From positions 992,001-1,056,000 of the forward strand of contig WJXW01000002.1 in the NCBI GenBank assembly GCA_015832175.1: a stretch of DNA of 64,000 bases, written 5' to 3'. The first letter of the stretch is position 1. Every line of letters begins with the position of its first letter. Shown one piece after another: positions 25,511 through 38,178 of the stretch. A program made the position numbers and the translations under genes. Below the pieces are notes generated by a model. That model had not been told where the DNA came from. It saw only the letters and a list, made by a program, of their open reading frames with translations, and did no database searches. This stretch comes from Paraphaeosphaeria minitans (taxonomy: Eukaryota > Ascomycota > Dothideomycetes > Pleosporales > Didymosphaeriaceae).

Positions 25511-28500
25511 AAGTCTATTAATAGAATTCTTTAATTTTTTGTTAATAGTTTCTTAAGTAGTTCTTTAGTTTCTAAGTGTTTTTGCTGTGTAAGTAACCTT
25601 TTTACTTAATAAGGTACGCGTTACTATACTAATTATATTCTAGAATTCTTTTAACCTTAAATTTATTTTCTTTCTTAGTTCTGTAGTAGAAGGCAGTTCT
25701 AACTAGTGTATTAGGGTCTACTAGTTCTAGTAGTAATACGTGGAATACTAGGTGTATCTTTGCATCTAGCGGTAGTTCTAACTTATAGTTTACTAGTGAT
25801 ATTTACTTAGAAATGTAAAATAGTCTAACCTTAATATAATCTAGTTTCTTACGTTTTTTCTTCTAAGTTTAAAGGTTCTTTGTAAGCAGATATGCTTTAT
25901 CCCCCTTCTTTAGCTAAGGTGCTATTTTTTGTTTTTAGTTTTAATATAAAATTAATTGCTGCTAAGCTTTCTTAAGATTCTTTTAGAGTTGTTAGTGTAT
26001 TTTCTTTATATTTTCTACTATATCTATAGCTTCTTTTGCTTTAATTATCGTAGGAAATTGTTAATTAAAGAGATGTAGGTGTTTTCTGTAGTTTACATAG
26101 AATAGTGTATATCCTAATACTACTAATACTTTGTTATTATAGGCTAACTGTGCTATAAGTAGTAATAAAACTTAGTTATTCTTTTAACTGTTACAGTAGA
26201 TGCGTAGGTACGTTTCTATAGTCTAGTTTGTACATTCTGTCTGTCTATCTGTTTATAGATAGTAAGCTGTTAATAGCTTTCTTTTTGTTCTAAGCAGTGC
26301 TATAAGCGTTATCTAATAATTTAACGTAAAGAGCTTGTCTCTATTACTAATAATTATTTTTAGGATTCTGTAGTGTCTAATTAGTTAGTCTAGAATAAGA
26401 AAAGTAAGTTCCTTTGCCGTTATTCTTTTAAGGCATAGAATAAGCTTAATATACTTAGTTAGTTAGTAGACTACTACTAGTATACTATCGTATTTAATTC
26501 CTGTTATTAGATCCTTAGAGTTTAGAATTCCTATAACAAAATCTATAGTAATATCTTCCTATAGTGCTATTACTATTCTAATTGCTTATATCTCTCTATA
26601 TTTAAGATGGGTGCTATGTTTATTTCTTTAGTATTCTACATATTTATAGATATAAGTTATTACAGCTTCCTTAATTCCTTTAAAGGTGTAATTCCTTTAG
26701 ATAAGTTCTATTGTCTTTATAATGCCTAGGTGTCTATATATAGGGTCATCGTGGTATTATTAGATAATCTTAGTCTGTAGATATTCTAGAACTTCTTAGT
26801 TAATTACTAAAAGTTAATTTAGTTCTGCTTTTAGTTCTAGAGATCTATCTTTAGCCTTATAAAAGATTATAGAGAAGGTTTTTGCCTTTTCTCTTACTAG
26901 ATTACTTTGTTAGCTAAGAGTGTCTACTCTGCTATTTTCTTTTCTAGCTATATAGATGATTTTAAACTTGTACTGCCTAGTAGTTTATAACTATTTTTGT
27001 TGTTATAGTGTAAGTTCTTTTATTGTTGTGAACCTTAGAAGGTTTTTATAATCTATATAGATTTCTAGCGTTAAGTAACTAAGTGTATAGATCCTCTAGT
27101 GCTTTAAGGCTTTAATAATAGCGTAGAGTTCTTTATTATATACGTTATATTGTGTTTTAGCGTTAGTAAATTTGCATAAGTAATAGGTAATTAGGTGCTA
27201 TTTACTATTATATTTTTATTTAGTGTAGGCGCCTAGCGCAAGATCGCTAGCGTCTGTTTTAAAGCGTAGTGGTTTATTATTTCTAAAATAAATAAGGATA
27301 GGTTCTATAATACATACTATCTTAAGGAGTTAGAATAACATTCCGCACTTATCTGTCTATTTAAAGGGTACATCCTTCTTTGTAAGATTTATTAAAGGTA
27401 TTATAACCTTTACGTAATTTTAGATAAATTATTAGTTAAATTTATAGAATCTTAAGAATTCTTAGATATTTTTAGCTGTCTTTAGTATTAGCTAGTTCTT
27501 AATATATTTAACTTTACTTAGTGCTATCTTAACTCCTTCTATAGTAATAATGTGTCCTAGGAATTTAAGTTATTTAACGTTAAACTTATATTTCTTAAGT
27601 TTAATATAAAGGCATGCTTTGTCTAGTGCTTTTAGTACTATCTATACATGCTTAGTGTGGTCTAATTTGTTTTTAGAAAAGATAAAGATATTGTCTATAT
27701 ACGCAATAATAAATATGTCTAGATATTTATAGAGTACGTTATTAATAAGTGCTATAAAAGCTGCTAGTGCATTTGTAAGTCTAAATAGCATAACTTTATA
27801 CTTAAATAGTCTGTAGCGTAATTAAAACGCTATTTTCTATTCTTTACCTTTCTTAATTTATATAAGGTGGTAACTATCTCTTAAATCTATTATTATAAAT
27901 ATCTTAGCTTAAGATAGTTAATCTTGTAACTCTATAATATTTAGTAGTAGATATTAGTTCTTTATTATTATGTTGTTAAGTTGTTAGTAGTTAACATATA
28001 GTCTGTCTAATCTATCCTTTTTCTTAACAAATATAAAAGGGCTTACTACTAGTAACTTTAATAGTTATATATATCCCTTCTTAAGATTTGTCTTAATAAA
28101 ATCACGTTCTTTAAGGAGTTCTTCTTCTGTCTTACTATATAGTAGTCTAAAGGGTAGCGTCTTCCCTTCTTCTAGGTCTATCGTAAGATCCTAGGGTTAA
28201 TATTCTAGTAGGTTTACTTTTTCTTCCTTTTCTGTAAATATGTGTATCTATTTCCTATACTCTCTTAGTAAGGTAAAGGGTATACTATTATCCTCCTTCT
28301 TACGCTTCTTAATCTAGTAGTTCCTACTAGCGTCTGCTAAGGTGTATTTCTGTTTTTTAACTATCTATTACAGTATTATGTTGTTAATAACTCCCTTATC
28401 TACTATTATTTTTAGTTAATGCGTAGGCTTTACTAATAATACATAATTACAGCGTTTAAATAACATTTTCTTTATACTCTAGTTAATCTACAAGTTGTGT

Positions 28501-30587
28501 ATTATTAACTAAAGTAATCTTAAAACTAACTTATGCTTAGATTCTAGTAAGATATCTAAAGTAAGTTCCTTTCTATGTCCTTAGACTATTATTATAGTAG
28601 TAACCTCCTAGTATATTTAAGGTGTCTTAGGCATTAGAGATCTATTTATAACATAGATAATATAGGGTACTTTTTTCTCTAAGATTATAAGTCCTGCTTA
28701 TCTTACTATCTAATAAGATATAAAGTTCTTTTCTACTCTTAAGTCTATAAAAGCTTAAGCCTATATTCCTTTAAGCTATACTAGTAGCTTAACTAATGCT
28801 ATGCTTACTATAGCGTTTAATTTAATAAAGACGTTTTCTTATTTAAGTTTAGGCCTAAAAAAGACATTTATTTATATAAGTTATAGTTAAGTTCTAGTGC
28901 CTAGTATACATTTCTAAGTATCTGCTTCTATTATTATTCTTAAGTACGTAGCTTATATAGATTATCTTCTTCTTCTTCTTCTTATAAGGATATTCTTCTG
29001 TTTTTTCTCCTACAGTCTTTACTATTCCTATATACTAGTTAAATTAGTAGCTCTATTATTACTTCTTACGTAGGGCAGTTTATAAAACTGTCTAAACATT
29101 TAGCTATATAGTGGTATTTATAGTCTTAGTTCAGATATATATACTAGTATAGTTACATGCAGTCTCTATTAATTAGCATATTATAGTATTTATTACCCTT
29201 TAGTATAAAGTGAGGAAAGTATTTTGCTTATTATTTATTCTAGAGGTGTTTATCGCAAGCTGCGATAGGGTAGTCTGTCTATATCTATCTATAGCGCAGT
29301 TTCCTTCTAGGTTATTTCTTGTTCTTTTTTTTCTCTATCTTATATTATGCGCATGTTAGTTCTTCGCAATGTGTCTATATATAGAATTAGTGTGTAGGAT
29401 TTTAGTGGTCTAGGTAGTACTTTAGTACGTAGTCTAACTTCTTATTTTTATAGGGTTACATCCCTTTTAGTGCCTAGTAGGGTTCTATATAGTCCTAAAT
29501 ATTTAGTTTATACTTAGGTAATATAGGGTTGTCTTCTTTCTGCCTATTTTAGAGGTAAGGAGTAAGAGATTTTAGTATCTCTTCTACGTTTTCTATATTA
29601 TAGTATATGTTAGAGTTGTCTTCTAGATCTTTATATAGTTATAAGTTAGGTAAATCTAATTCCTTACTTTACTCTAGTGTAACGCGTTAGTAACTAAATA
29701 GCGTTATAATAACTTCTTATTCTTTTTTAGGTTCTTAGTCCTTAATAGTTAGTATATTTAACTTAGTTTAATAGACTTTGTTCTTTAATCTATAGTTTCT
29801 AGCTATGTGGCCTAGTTTGCTATATATAAAGCATTTATAGGTCTTAGTTATTAGTTATTAACTTCTATTAGAGATGCGTTTATTAGGCTACTTAGGGCCT
29901 ATCCTTCTTTCTTTTCCTTTGCTTAAGTAGTTAAACTAGACATCTTCTATTAGTTCGTATCTCTAGTAGTTCCTTAGCTGTTACTTTTAAATAATTCTAA
30001 TAGAGTTCTTATAAATTATTTTTATTAGTTGTCTAAAGCTTATTACCCTAGGGTTTTAGTAGAGCTCTTATTATAGTAAAAACCACTCTTTATTAATTCT
30101 AATAGTTTCTTTATATAGTTCTTTAAGGTTAGTAATTTGTGCACTACTACGTAAGAGTTCCTTATATAGTTTCTATTTAAGTCCTTATTTATACATGTCC
30201 TAAAGAGATTTATTATCCTAGTTAAGCTATATAGTGTATCTGTAAAACTTAGCTATATACTTAGCTACTAATTATTTCTAAGTTATAGTCTAAATCTTTG
30301 CTTTTGTAATAAAGTCCTTATTAGTAATTCTAAAGAGTTATTTAAGGCATTTCTTAAAGTTATTATAATCTTTAATAATATTAACTGCATTAGTGTGCTT
30401 GTTTACATAATTATCGTTATTATTATTATAGTCTATTCCTAGGTACTTTTTAAGGTAGAGATAGATCTATAATCCTATATCTCCTTATATATATATTACT
30501 GCGAAGATAACCTTCTTTTTGTTTTTAAGGGGTTTATCTAAGTTAAAGAAGTAGAGGTCTAACTAGAGAATCTAGATATTAGTTTAA

Positions 30588-30996
30588 TATTAAATCCAAG
30601 AGGGTAGCTAGTCCTAAAGGTTAAGGTTAGTTCTTAGGCAGGAGTACTTATAGAAGGTGGAAGGTCTTGTTAATACAATAGTATTTTATAAAGTGTAATA
30701 AGTTAATAATTTAGTCTGCTAGAATCTAAACAATAGATTAATAAACAGATTAAACACAAGTATAGAGGTCTATCCTTATGTTCCTATATAATAGGGCTGC
30801 TCTGTTACTTAGTGTTACTAAGTAACTAAGCACATTACGTAACCTACTCTACTACTTAGTGCTACTAAGCGACTAAGTACATTACATAACCTATTCTAAG
30901 TTACTTGGCGTCTCTTTGTTACGTTTGTAACCCTATTACTATTCTATTACACCTTTATAAGCGCCTAAGTCCTATATTATTATTTAGTACGTAATA
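30588..30996 (-). repeat. Gypsy LTR, subfamily A (shared middle LTR)
   Basis: This 409-bp LTR runs TATTAAATCC to GTAATA (RIP forms of TGTTA and TAACA). It serves both as the 5' LTR of the left unit and the 3' LTR of the right unit. Confidence 0.88.
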
Positions 30997-31033
30997 TTAT
31001 CCCCTCCCTTTCTATTCTTTGTCCTAAAGAATT

Positions 31034-31560
31034 ATGCCTACTAACTATAACTCTATAAAGTGTTGTTACGACCTTATCTTTACTATTAAAAACTATAAAG
31101 TAGTTATAGTATTAAAGTGCTTTTTCTACAAATTACACTCCTGCGTTTGTAAAGTCTATATTAGCTTAGGGAAGTGTAGTAAGTGTTAGAAATAAGGCTT
31201 AAAGTGTGATATAGCTATTACTAAGAATAAGTTCTTACAGTTAATTACTAAGAAGAAGAAGTTAGAGGTGCACTTATTAAAGGCGTAAAAAGAATAGGAT
31301 ATAGCATTTAAGGCCCTACGCATAGCGCACGTAAAAAAAGATTAATTAGCGAAATAGTTAGCGTAGAATAAGAAGCGTGCTAGTAAGGTTATTATAATAC
31401 AGAGTGCTGCTCTAGCGGAGCTAGAGTTAGAGGAGGATTTAGCTTATCCCACTTAGCCTACTAGTCTGGCTAAACTTAGTACGTCTATATAGTTAGCGAT
31501 AGACAACCTACCTCTTAAGTTCTAGAATAATTCTTTAGCATTACTGTCTTAAGTAAGTTT
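31034..31560 (+). pseudogene. antisense accessory ORF of Gypsy unit, right copy
   Basis: An ATG at 31,034 opens a plus-strand frame that opposes the Gypsy pol and lies between it and the LTR. The frame carries Cys pairs in its first 50 codons, then a Lys/Glu/Ala-rich helix-forming stretch, and is broken by several TAG/TAA stops that look like RIP products. The same frame occurs in the left unit. Copy 1 at 9.8-15.5 kb has this segment deleted. It is therefore part of the element rather than a host gene. Its function is unknown. Confidence 0.55.
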
Positions 31561-34500
31561 ATTAATAGAATTCTTTAATCTTTTATTAATAATTTCCTAG
31601 GTAGTTCTTTAGTTCCTAAGTGTTTTTGCTGTGTGGGTAACCTTTCTACTTAACAAGATACGTGTTGTTATACTAATTATATTCTAGAATTCTTTTAACC
31701 TTAAATTTATTTTCTTCCTTAGTCTAGTAGTAGAAGGTAGTTTTAACTAGTGTATTAGAGTCTGCTAGTTCTAGTAGTAATACGTAGAATACTAGGTGTA
31801 TCTTTACATCTAGTAGTAGTTCTAACTTATAATTTACTAGTAATATTTGCTTAGAAATGTAAAATAGTCTAACCTTAATATAATCTAGTTTCTTGTGTTT
31901 TTTCTTCTAAGTTTAAAAGTTCTTTATAAGTAGATATGCTTTATCCCCCTTCTTTAGCTAAGGTGCTATTTTTTGTTTTTAATTTTAGTATAAAATTAAT
32001 TACTGCTAAGCTTTCTTAAAATTCTCTTAGAGTTATTAGTATATTTTCTTTATATTTTCTGCTATATTTATAGCTTTTTTTGCTTTAATTGTCGTAGGAA
32101 ATTATTAATTAAAGAGATGTAGGTGTCTTCTATAGTTTGCATAGAATAGTGTATGTCCTAATACTACTAATACTTTGTTATTATAGGCTAACTGTGCTAT
32201 AAGTAGTAATAAAATCTAGTTATTCTTCTAACTGTTGCAGTAGATGCGTAGGTACGTTTCTATAGTTTAGTTCGTACGTTCTGTCTGTCTGTTCATTTGT
32301 AGATAGTAAGCTGTTAATAGTTTTTGTTTTGTTCTAAGCAGTGCTATAAGCGTTATCTAATAATTTAACGTAAAGAGCTTGTCTCTATTGCTAATAATTA
32401 TTTTTAGGATTCTGTAGTGTCTAATTAGTTAATCTAGAATAAGAAAGGCAAGTTCCTTTGCTATTATTCTTTTAAGACATAGAATAAGCTTAATATACTT
32501 AGTTAGTTAGTAGACTACTACTAGTATACTGTTGTATTTAATTCCTATTGTTAGATCCTTAGAGTTTAGAATTCCTATAATAAAATCTATAGCAATATCT
32601 TCCTATAGTGCTGTTAGTATTTTAATTACTTACATCTCTCTATATTTAAGATATATGCTATGTTTGTTTCTTTAGTATTCTATATATTTACAAATATAAG
32701 TTATTATAGCTTTCTTAATTCCTTTAAAGGTGTAATTTTGTTAGATAAGTTCTATTATTTTTGTAATGCCTAGGTGTCTATACATAGGGTTATTATAGTA
32801 TTATTAGATAATCTTGGTCTATAGATATTCTAGAACTTCTTAGTTAATTACTAAAAGTTAATTTAGTTCCGCTGTTAGTTCTAGAGATCTATTTTTGGCT
32901 TTACGAAGGATTGCGGAGAAGGTTTTTACCTTTTCTCCTACTAGATTACTTTATTAGCTAAGAGCGTCTGCTCTGCCATTTTCTTTCCTAGCTATATAGA
33001 TAATTTTAAACTTGTACTGCCTAGTAGTTTACAACTATCTTTGTTGTTATAGCGTAAGTTCTTTTATTATTATAAACCTTAGAAGGTTCTTATAATCTGT
33101 GTAGATTTTTAGTGTTAAGTAACTAAGCGTGTAAATCCTCTAGTGCTTTAAGGCTTTAACAATAGCGTAGAGTTCTTTATTATATATGTTATATTATGTT
33201 TTAGCGTTATTAAATTTGCATAAGTAATAGGTAATTAGGTGCTATTTACTATTATATTCTTATTTAGCGTAGGCGCCTAGCGTAAGATCGCTAGTGTCTA
33301 TTTTAAAGTGTAGTGGTTTATTACTTGTAAAATAAACAAGGATAGGTTCTATAATACATACTATCTTAAGGAGTTAGAATAACATTCTACACTTATCTGT
33401 CTATTTAAAGGGTACGTCCTTCTTTATAAGATTTATTAAAGGTATTATAACCTTTACGTAATTTTAGATAAATTATTAATTAAATCTATAAAATTCTAAA
33501 AATTCTTAGATATTCTTAGCTATCTTTAGTATTAGCCAGTTCTTAATGTATTTAACCTTACTTAGTGCTATCTTAATTCCTTCTATAGTAATAATGTGTC
33601 CTAGGAATTTAAGTTGTTTAACGTTAAACTTACATTTCTTAAGTTTAATACAAAGGCATACTTTGTCTAGTGCTTCTAGTACTATCTATATATGCTTAGT
33701 GTGGTCTAATTTGTTTTTAGAAAAGACGAGGATATCGTCTATATACGCAATAATAAATATGTCTAGATATTTGTAGAGTATATTATTAATAAGTGCTATA
33801 AAAGCTGCTGGCGCATTTGTAAGTCTAAATAGTATAACCTTATACTTAAATAGTCTGTAGTGTGATTAAAACGCTGTTTTCTATTCTTTACCTTTCTTAA
33901 TTTGTATAAGGTGGTAACTGTCTCTTAGATCTATTATTATAAATATCTTAGCTTAAGATAGTTAATTTTATAACTCTGTAATGTTTAGTAGTAGATATTA
34001 GTTCTTTATTGTTATATTATTAAGTTATTAGTAGTTAACATATAGTCTGTCTAATCTATCCTTTTTCTTAATAAACATAAAAGGGCTTACTGCTAGTAAC
34101 TTTAATAGTTGTATATATCCTTTCTTAAGGTTTATCTTAATAAAATTACGTTCTTTAAGGAGTTCTTCTCCTGTTTTACTATATAGTGGTCTAAAGGGTG
34201 GCGTCTTCCCTTCTTCTAGGTCTATTATAAGATCTTAGGGTTAATGTTCTAGTAGGTTTACTTTTTCTTCCTTTTCTATGAATATATATGTCTATTTCCT
34301 ATACTCTCTTAGTAAGGTAAAGGGTGTACTATTATTCTCTTTCTTACACTTCTTAATCTAGTGGTTCCTACTAGCGTCTACTAAGGTGTACTTCTATTTT
34401 TTAACTATCTATTATAGTATTATGTTATTAATAACTCCCTTATCTACTATTATTTTTAGTTAATGCGTAGGCTTTGCTTATAATACATAATTATAGTGTT

Positions 34501-36761
34501 TAAATAATATTTTCTTTATACCCTAGTTAATCTGTAGGTTGTGTATTATTAACTAAGGTAATCCTAAGACTAACTTATGCTTAGATCCTAGTAAGATATC
34601 TAAGGTAAGTTCCTCTTTATGTCCTTAGACTGTTATCGTGGTGGTAACCTCCTAGTATATTTAAGGTATCTTAGGCATTAGAGATCTATTCACAATATAG
34701 ACAATGTAGAGTACTTCTTTTTTTAATATTATAAGTCCTGCTTATCTTACTATTTAATAAGATATAAAGTTCTTTCCTACTCTTAAGTCTATAAGAGCTT
34801 AAGCCTATATTCCTTTAAGCTATACTAGTAGCTTAACTAATACTATGCTTACTATAGTATTTAATTTAATAAAGGCGTTTTCTTGTCTAAGTTTAGGCCT
34901 AAAAAAAACATCTATTTGTGTAGGTTATAGTTAAGTTCTAGTGCCTAGTATACGTTTCTAAGCATCTACTTCTATTGTTATTCTTAAGTACGTAGCTTAT
35001 ATAGATTGTCTTCTTCTTCTTCTTCCTGTAAGGATATTCTTCTGTTTTTTCTCCTGTAGTCTTTACTGTTCCTATATACTAGTTAAATTAGTAGTTCTGT
35101 TATTACTTCTTACGTAGGGCAGTTTACAAAGCTGTCTAAATGTTTAGCTATATAGTAGTATTTATAGTCTTAGTTTAGACATGTGTACTAGTATAGTTGT
35201 ATGTAGTCTCTATTAATAAGTATATTATAGTATTTATTGCCCTTTAGCGTAAGGTGAGGAAAGTATTTTACTTATTATTTATTCTAGAGGTGTTTATTAT
35301 AAGCTATGATAGGGTAGTCTATCTATATCTATCTACAGCGCAGTTTCTTTTTAGGTTATTTCTTATTCTCTTCTTTCTCTATCTTATATTATGCGTATGT
35401 TGGTTCTTCGCAATACGTCTATATATAGAATTAGTATGTAGGATTTTAGTAGTCTAGATAGTACTTTAGTACGTAGTCTAACTTCTTATTTTTATAGGGT
35501 TATATTCCTTTTAGTGCCTAGTGGGGTTCTATATAGTCCTAAACATTTAGTTTATACTTAGGTAACATAGGGTTGTCTTCTTTCTGCCTACTTTATAGGT
35601 AAGGAGTAGGAGATCTTAGTATCTCTTCTACGTCTTCTACGTTGTGGTATATATTAGAGTTGTCTTCTAGATCTTCGTATAATTGTGAGTTAGGTAAATC
35701 TAATCGCTTACTTTACTCTAGTGTAATACGTTAGTAACTAAATAGCGTTATAATAACTTCCTATTCCTTATTAGGTTCTTAGTCCTTAATAGTTAGTATA
35801 TTTAACTTAGTTTAATAGACTTTATTCTTTAATCTATAGTTTCTGGCTATATAGCCTAGTTTACTACATGTAAAGTATTTATAGGTCTTAGTTATTAATT
35901 ATTAACTTCTATTAGAGACGCGTTTATTAGGCTGCTTAGGGCCTATTCTTCCTTCTTTTCTTTTACCTAAGTAGTTAAACTAGACATCTTCTATTAGTTC
36001 GTATCTCTAGTAGTTCCTTAGCTATTGCTTTTAGACGATTCTAACAGGGTTCTTATAAACTATTTTTGCTAGTTGTGTAAAGCTTATCGCCCTAGGGTTT
36101 TAGTAGAGCTCCTGTTATAGTAAAAACTATTCTTTATTAATTCTAATAGTTTCTTTGTATAGTTCTTTAAGGTTAGCGATTTGTGTACTACTACGTAAGA
36201 GTTCTTTACGTAGTTTCTATTTAAGTCCTTATTTGTACATGTCCTAGAGAGATTTATTATTCTAGTTAAGCTGCACAGCGTATCTATAAAACTTAGCTAT
36301 ATACTTAACTACTAATTGTTTCTAAGTTATAGTCTAAATCTTTGCTTTTGTAATAGAGTCCTTATTAGTAATCCTAAAAAGTTGTTTAAGGCATTTCTTA
36401 AAGTTATTATAATCTTTAATAATATTAACTATATTAGCGTACTTATTTGCGTAATTATTATTATTGTTGTTATAGTCTATTCCTAGGTACTTTTTAAGGT
36501 AAGGATAGATCTATAATCCTATATCTCCTTACATGTATATTACTGCAAAGATAACCTTCTTTTTATCTTTAAGGGGTTTGTCTAAGTTAAAGAAGTAGAG
36601 GTCTAACTAGAGAATCTAGACGTTAGTTTAAGATTATTTGCTAAAGTAGAGATTAGGTTTATGCGCCTTACTACTATCCTTTATAAGAGTAATCTTAGCG
36701 GCACCTAAAGCTGTAGAAGAGGTAGGAGTTTGTAAAGTACTTATATTAAGGGTGTTTAAGA

Positions 36762-37170
36762 TGTTAAATCTAAGAGGGTAGCTAGTCCTAAAGGTTAAGG
36801 TTAGTTCTTAGGCAGGAGTACTTATAGAAGGTAGAAGGTCTTGTTAATACGATAGTATTTTACAAAGTGTAATAAGTTAATAATTTAGTCTACTAGAATC
36901 TAAACAATAGATTAATAAATAGATTAAACATAAGTATAGAGGTCTATCCTTATGTTCCTATATAATAGGGCTGCTCTATTACTTAGTGTTACTAAGCAAC
37001 TAAGCACATTACGTAACCTACTCTACCGCTTAGTGCCACTAAGTAACTAAGTATATCACGTAACCTAATCTAAGTTACTTAGCGTCTCTTTATTACGTTC
37101 GTAACCCTATCACCGTTCCATCACACCTTTATAAGCGCCCGAGTCCCACATTGTTATCTGGTACGTAACA
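36762..37170 (-). repeat. Gypsy LTR, subfamily A (right, 5' LTR of array)
   Basis: It starts TGTTAAATCTAAGAGG and ends GTACGTAACA, followed by the duplication GCCTC. Its right third (from about 37,085) is less RIP-mutated than the other copies. Confidence 0.9.
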
Positions 37171-37175
37171 GCCTC

Positions 37176-37562
37176 TTAGGATCTTTATATATATCTATAT
37201 TTATTATTTAAGTGGCACAGTATAAGAGGTTATATAACCTAATTAGTGTAATTAGAGCGCTAAAATAACTAATTAGACTAAGTACTTAATATACTAAGTA
37301 ACTAATTAGTACTTAATTAGTTTAATTAGAGCCATTAGTCTACTAATTACTTATAGTATATAGGAACACAAGAATAGGCTCTCTATACTTATATTTAATC
37401 TATTTATTAATCTATTGTTTAGATTCTAGTAGACTAAATTGTTAACTCGTTACACTTAGTTAAAATACTAATATATTAATAAGACCTTTCCCCTTTTGTA
37501 AGTACTCCTGCCTAAGAACTAACCTTAACCCTTTAGGACTAGCTACCCTCTTAGATTTAACA
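37176..37562 (+). repeat. right part of the older inverted LTR (subfamily C)
   Basis: The last 200 bp are the reverse complement of the conserved part of the Gypsy LTRs and end TTTAACA at 37,562. The inner part differs from A and B and carries AT-rich units around TAATTAGTACTTAATTAG. Joined with 24,589-24,612 it makes one LTR of about 410 bp, split by the tandem array. Confidence 0.75.
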
Positions 37563-38027
37563 CTTTAAGCCTTATCTATAACTATTGCATAGAGTTACAA
37601 GAGGTAAGATTATATTACTTATAGTATAATAGAAGCTAAGTATATAGCAGCATTACTTACTGCCACCTACCTTATCTAGGTATAATAAGCTATATCTAAG
37701 ATAATTAATACCTAAGTTACCTACTAACTCTTAGTTAATAATAAAGCTACTATTACCCTTGTTTAGGATTAGAAGCTAACAGCTAAATCTAAATATATTA
37801 GTATATATTACTATTTTATTTAAGAGAGATACCTAGATAGCAAATTCACAGTTAAGTATATGCTATTAATTAACAATCTAGTAGATCTATATACTAAGGC
37901 GCTCCTATTACCTACCCTAACAAGGCTAATAGACATAGTCCAACAACTCTAAAAAGGACCTCACGATTAAGATATTTAGGTATCGAATTACGGTATTTAT
38001 AATACGGGCACCTCCGCCTAGAAGGAC
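37563..38027 (+). mobile_element. Copia RNase H and 3' end fragment
   Basis: The plus strand reads as the C-terminal Copia pol. SIIEAKYIAA at about 37,620-37,650 corresponds to the usual ST-EAEY-A motif, and DLYTKALL near 37,885 corresponds to the terminal D-FTKAL motif. The frame carries RIP-type stops. It ends in CCTAGAAGGAC, a polypurine-tract candidate, just before an LTR start. The upstream part of this Copia is cut by the inverted LTR. Confidence 0.8.
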
Positions 38028-38178
38028 TGTTGAAGGAACCTCTAGTGCAGCTGGAAGGTGCCTAGCGCCCATGGAATGTGCCTAACACCCATAGAAGGAG
38101 CTAGTCCTCTATTGATATATACGTCACCCACGAGATAGATTAATCCATCACTCATACTCTCTACTTTACCTTTCAACA
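38028..38178 (+). repeat. Copia 3' LTR, 151 bp, at the edge of the AT-rich block
   Basis: It begins TGTTGAAGG and ends TTTCAACA, with inverted tips TGTTGAA/TTCAACA. It follows a polypurine tract and the end of Copia pol. Inside are two copies of a unit of the type GTGCCTAGCGCCCATGGAA / GTGCCTAACACCCATAGAA. It is much less AT-rich than everything to its left. The next bases (38,179 onwards) belong to a broken host gene. Confidence 0.8.

Larger units (their letters stand above)
24613..37170 (-). mobile_element. tandem Ty3/Gypsy dimer: LTR-internal-LTR-internal-LTR
   Basis: Three A-type LTRs (24,613-25,023; 30,588-30,996; 36,762-37,170) in the same direction separate two internal regions (25,024-30,587 and 30,997-36,761). 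The whole is flanked by GCCTC at 24,608-24,612 and 37,171-37,175, a perfect 5-bp target-site duplication. Each internal region reads gag, protease, RT, RNase H and integrase on the minus strand. The right unit keeps YIDDI near 33,728-33,748, whereas the left unit has YIDNI near 27,684-27,704. The zinc knuckles (about 29,805-29,860 and 35,845-35,900) have lost different Cys/His residues. The left unit lacks about 150 bp next to the middle LTR. Both units carry stops throughout, so neither is active. Confidence 0.9.

Noticed and set aside
4000..30000. CRISPR-like short regular repeats in the AT-rich block
   Set aside because: The recurring TAG/CTA and TTA motifs come from RIP-driven composition. 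There is no regular repeat-spacer spacing, and the host is a eukaryote.
35254..35457. Open plus-strand frame of 67 codons
   Set aside because: It is antisense to the Gypsy gag/protease region, hydrophobic by AT bias, and closed in the two sister copies.
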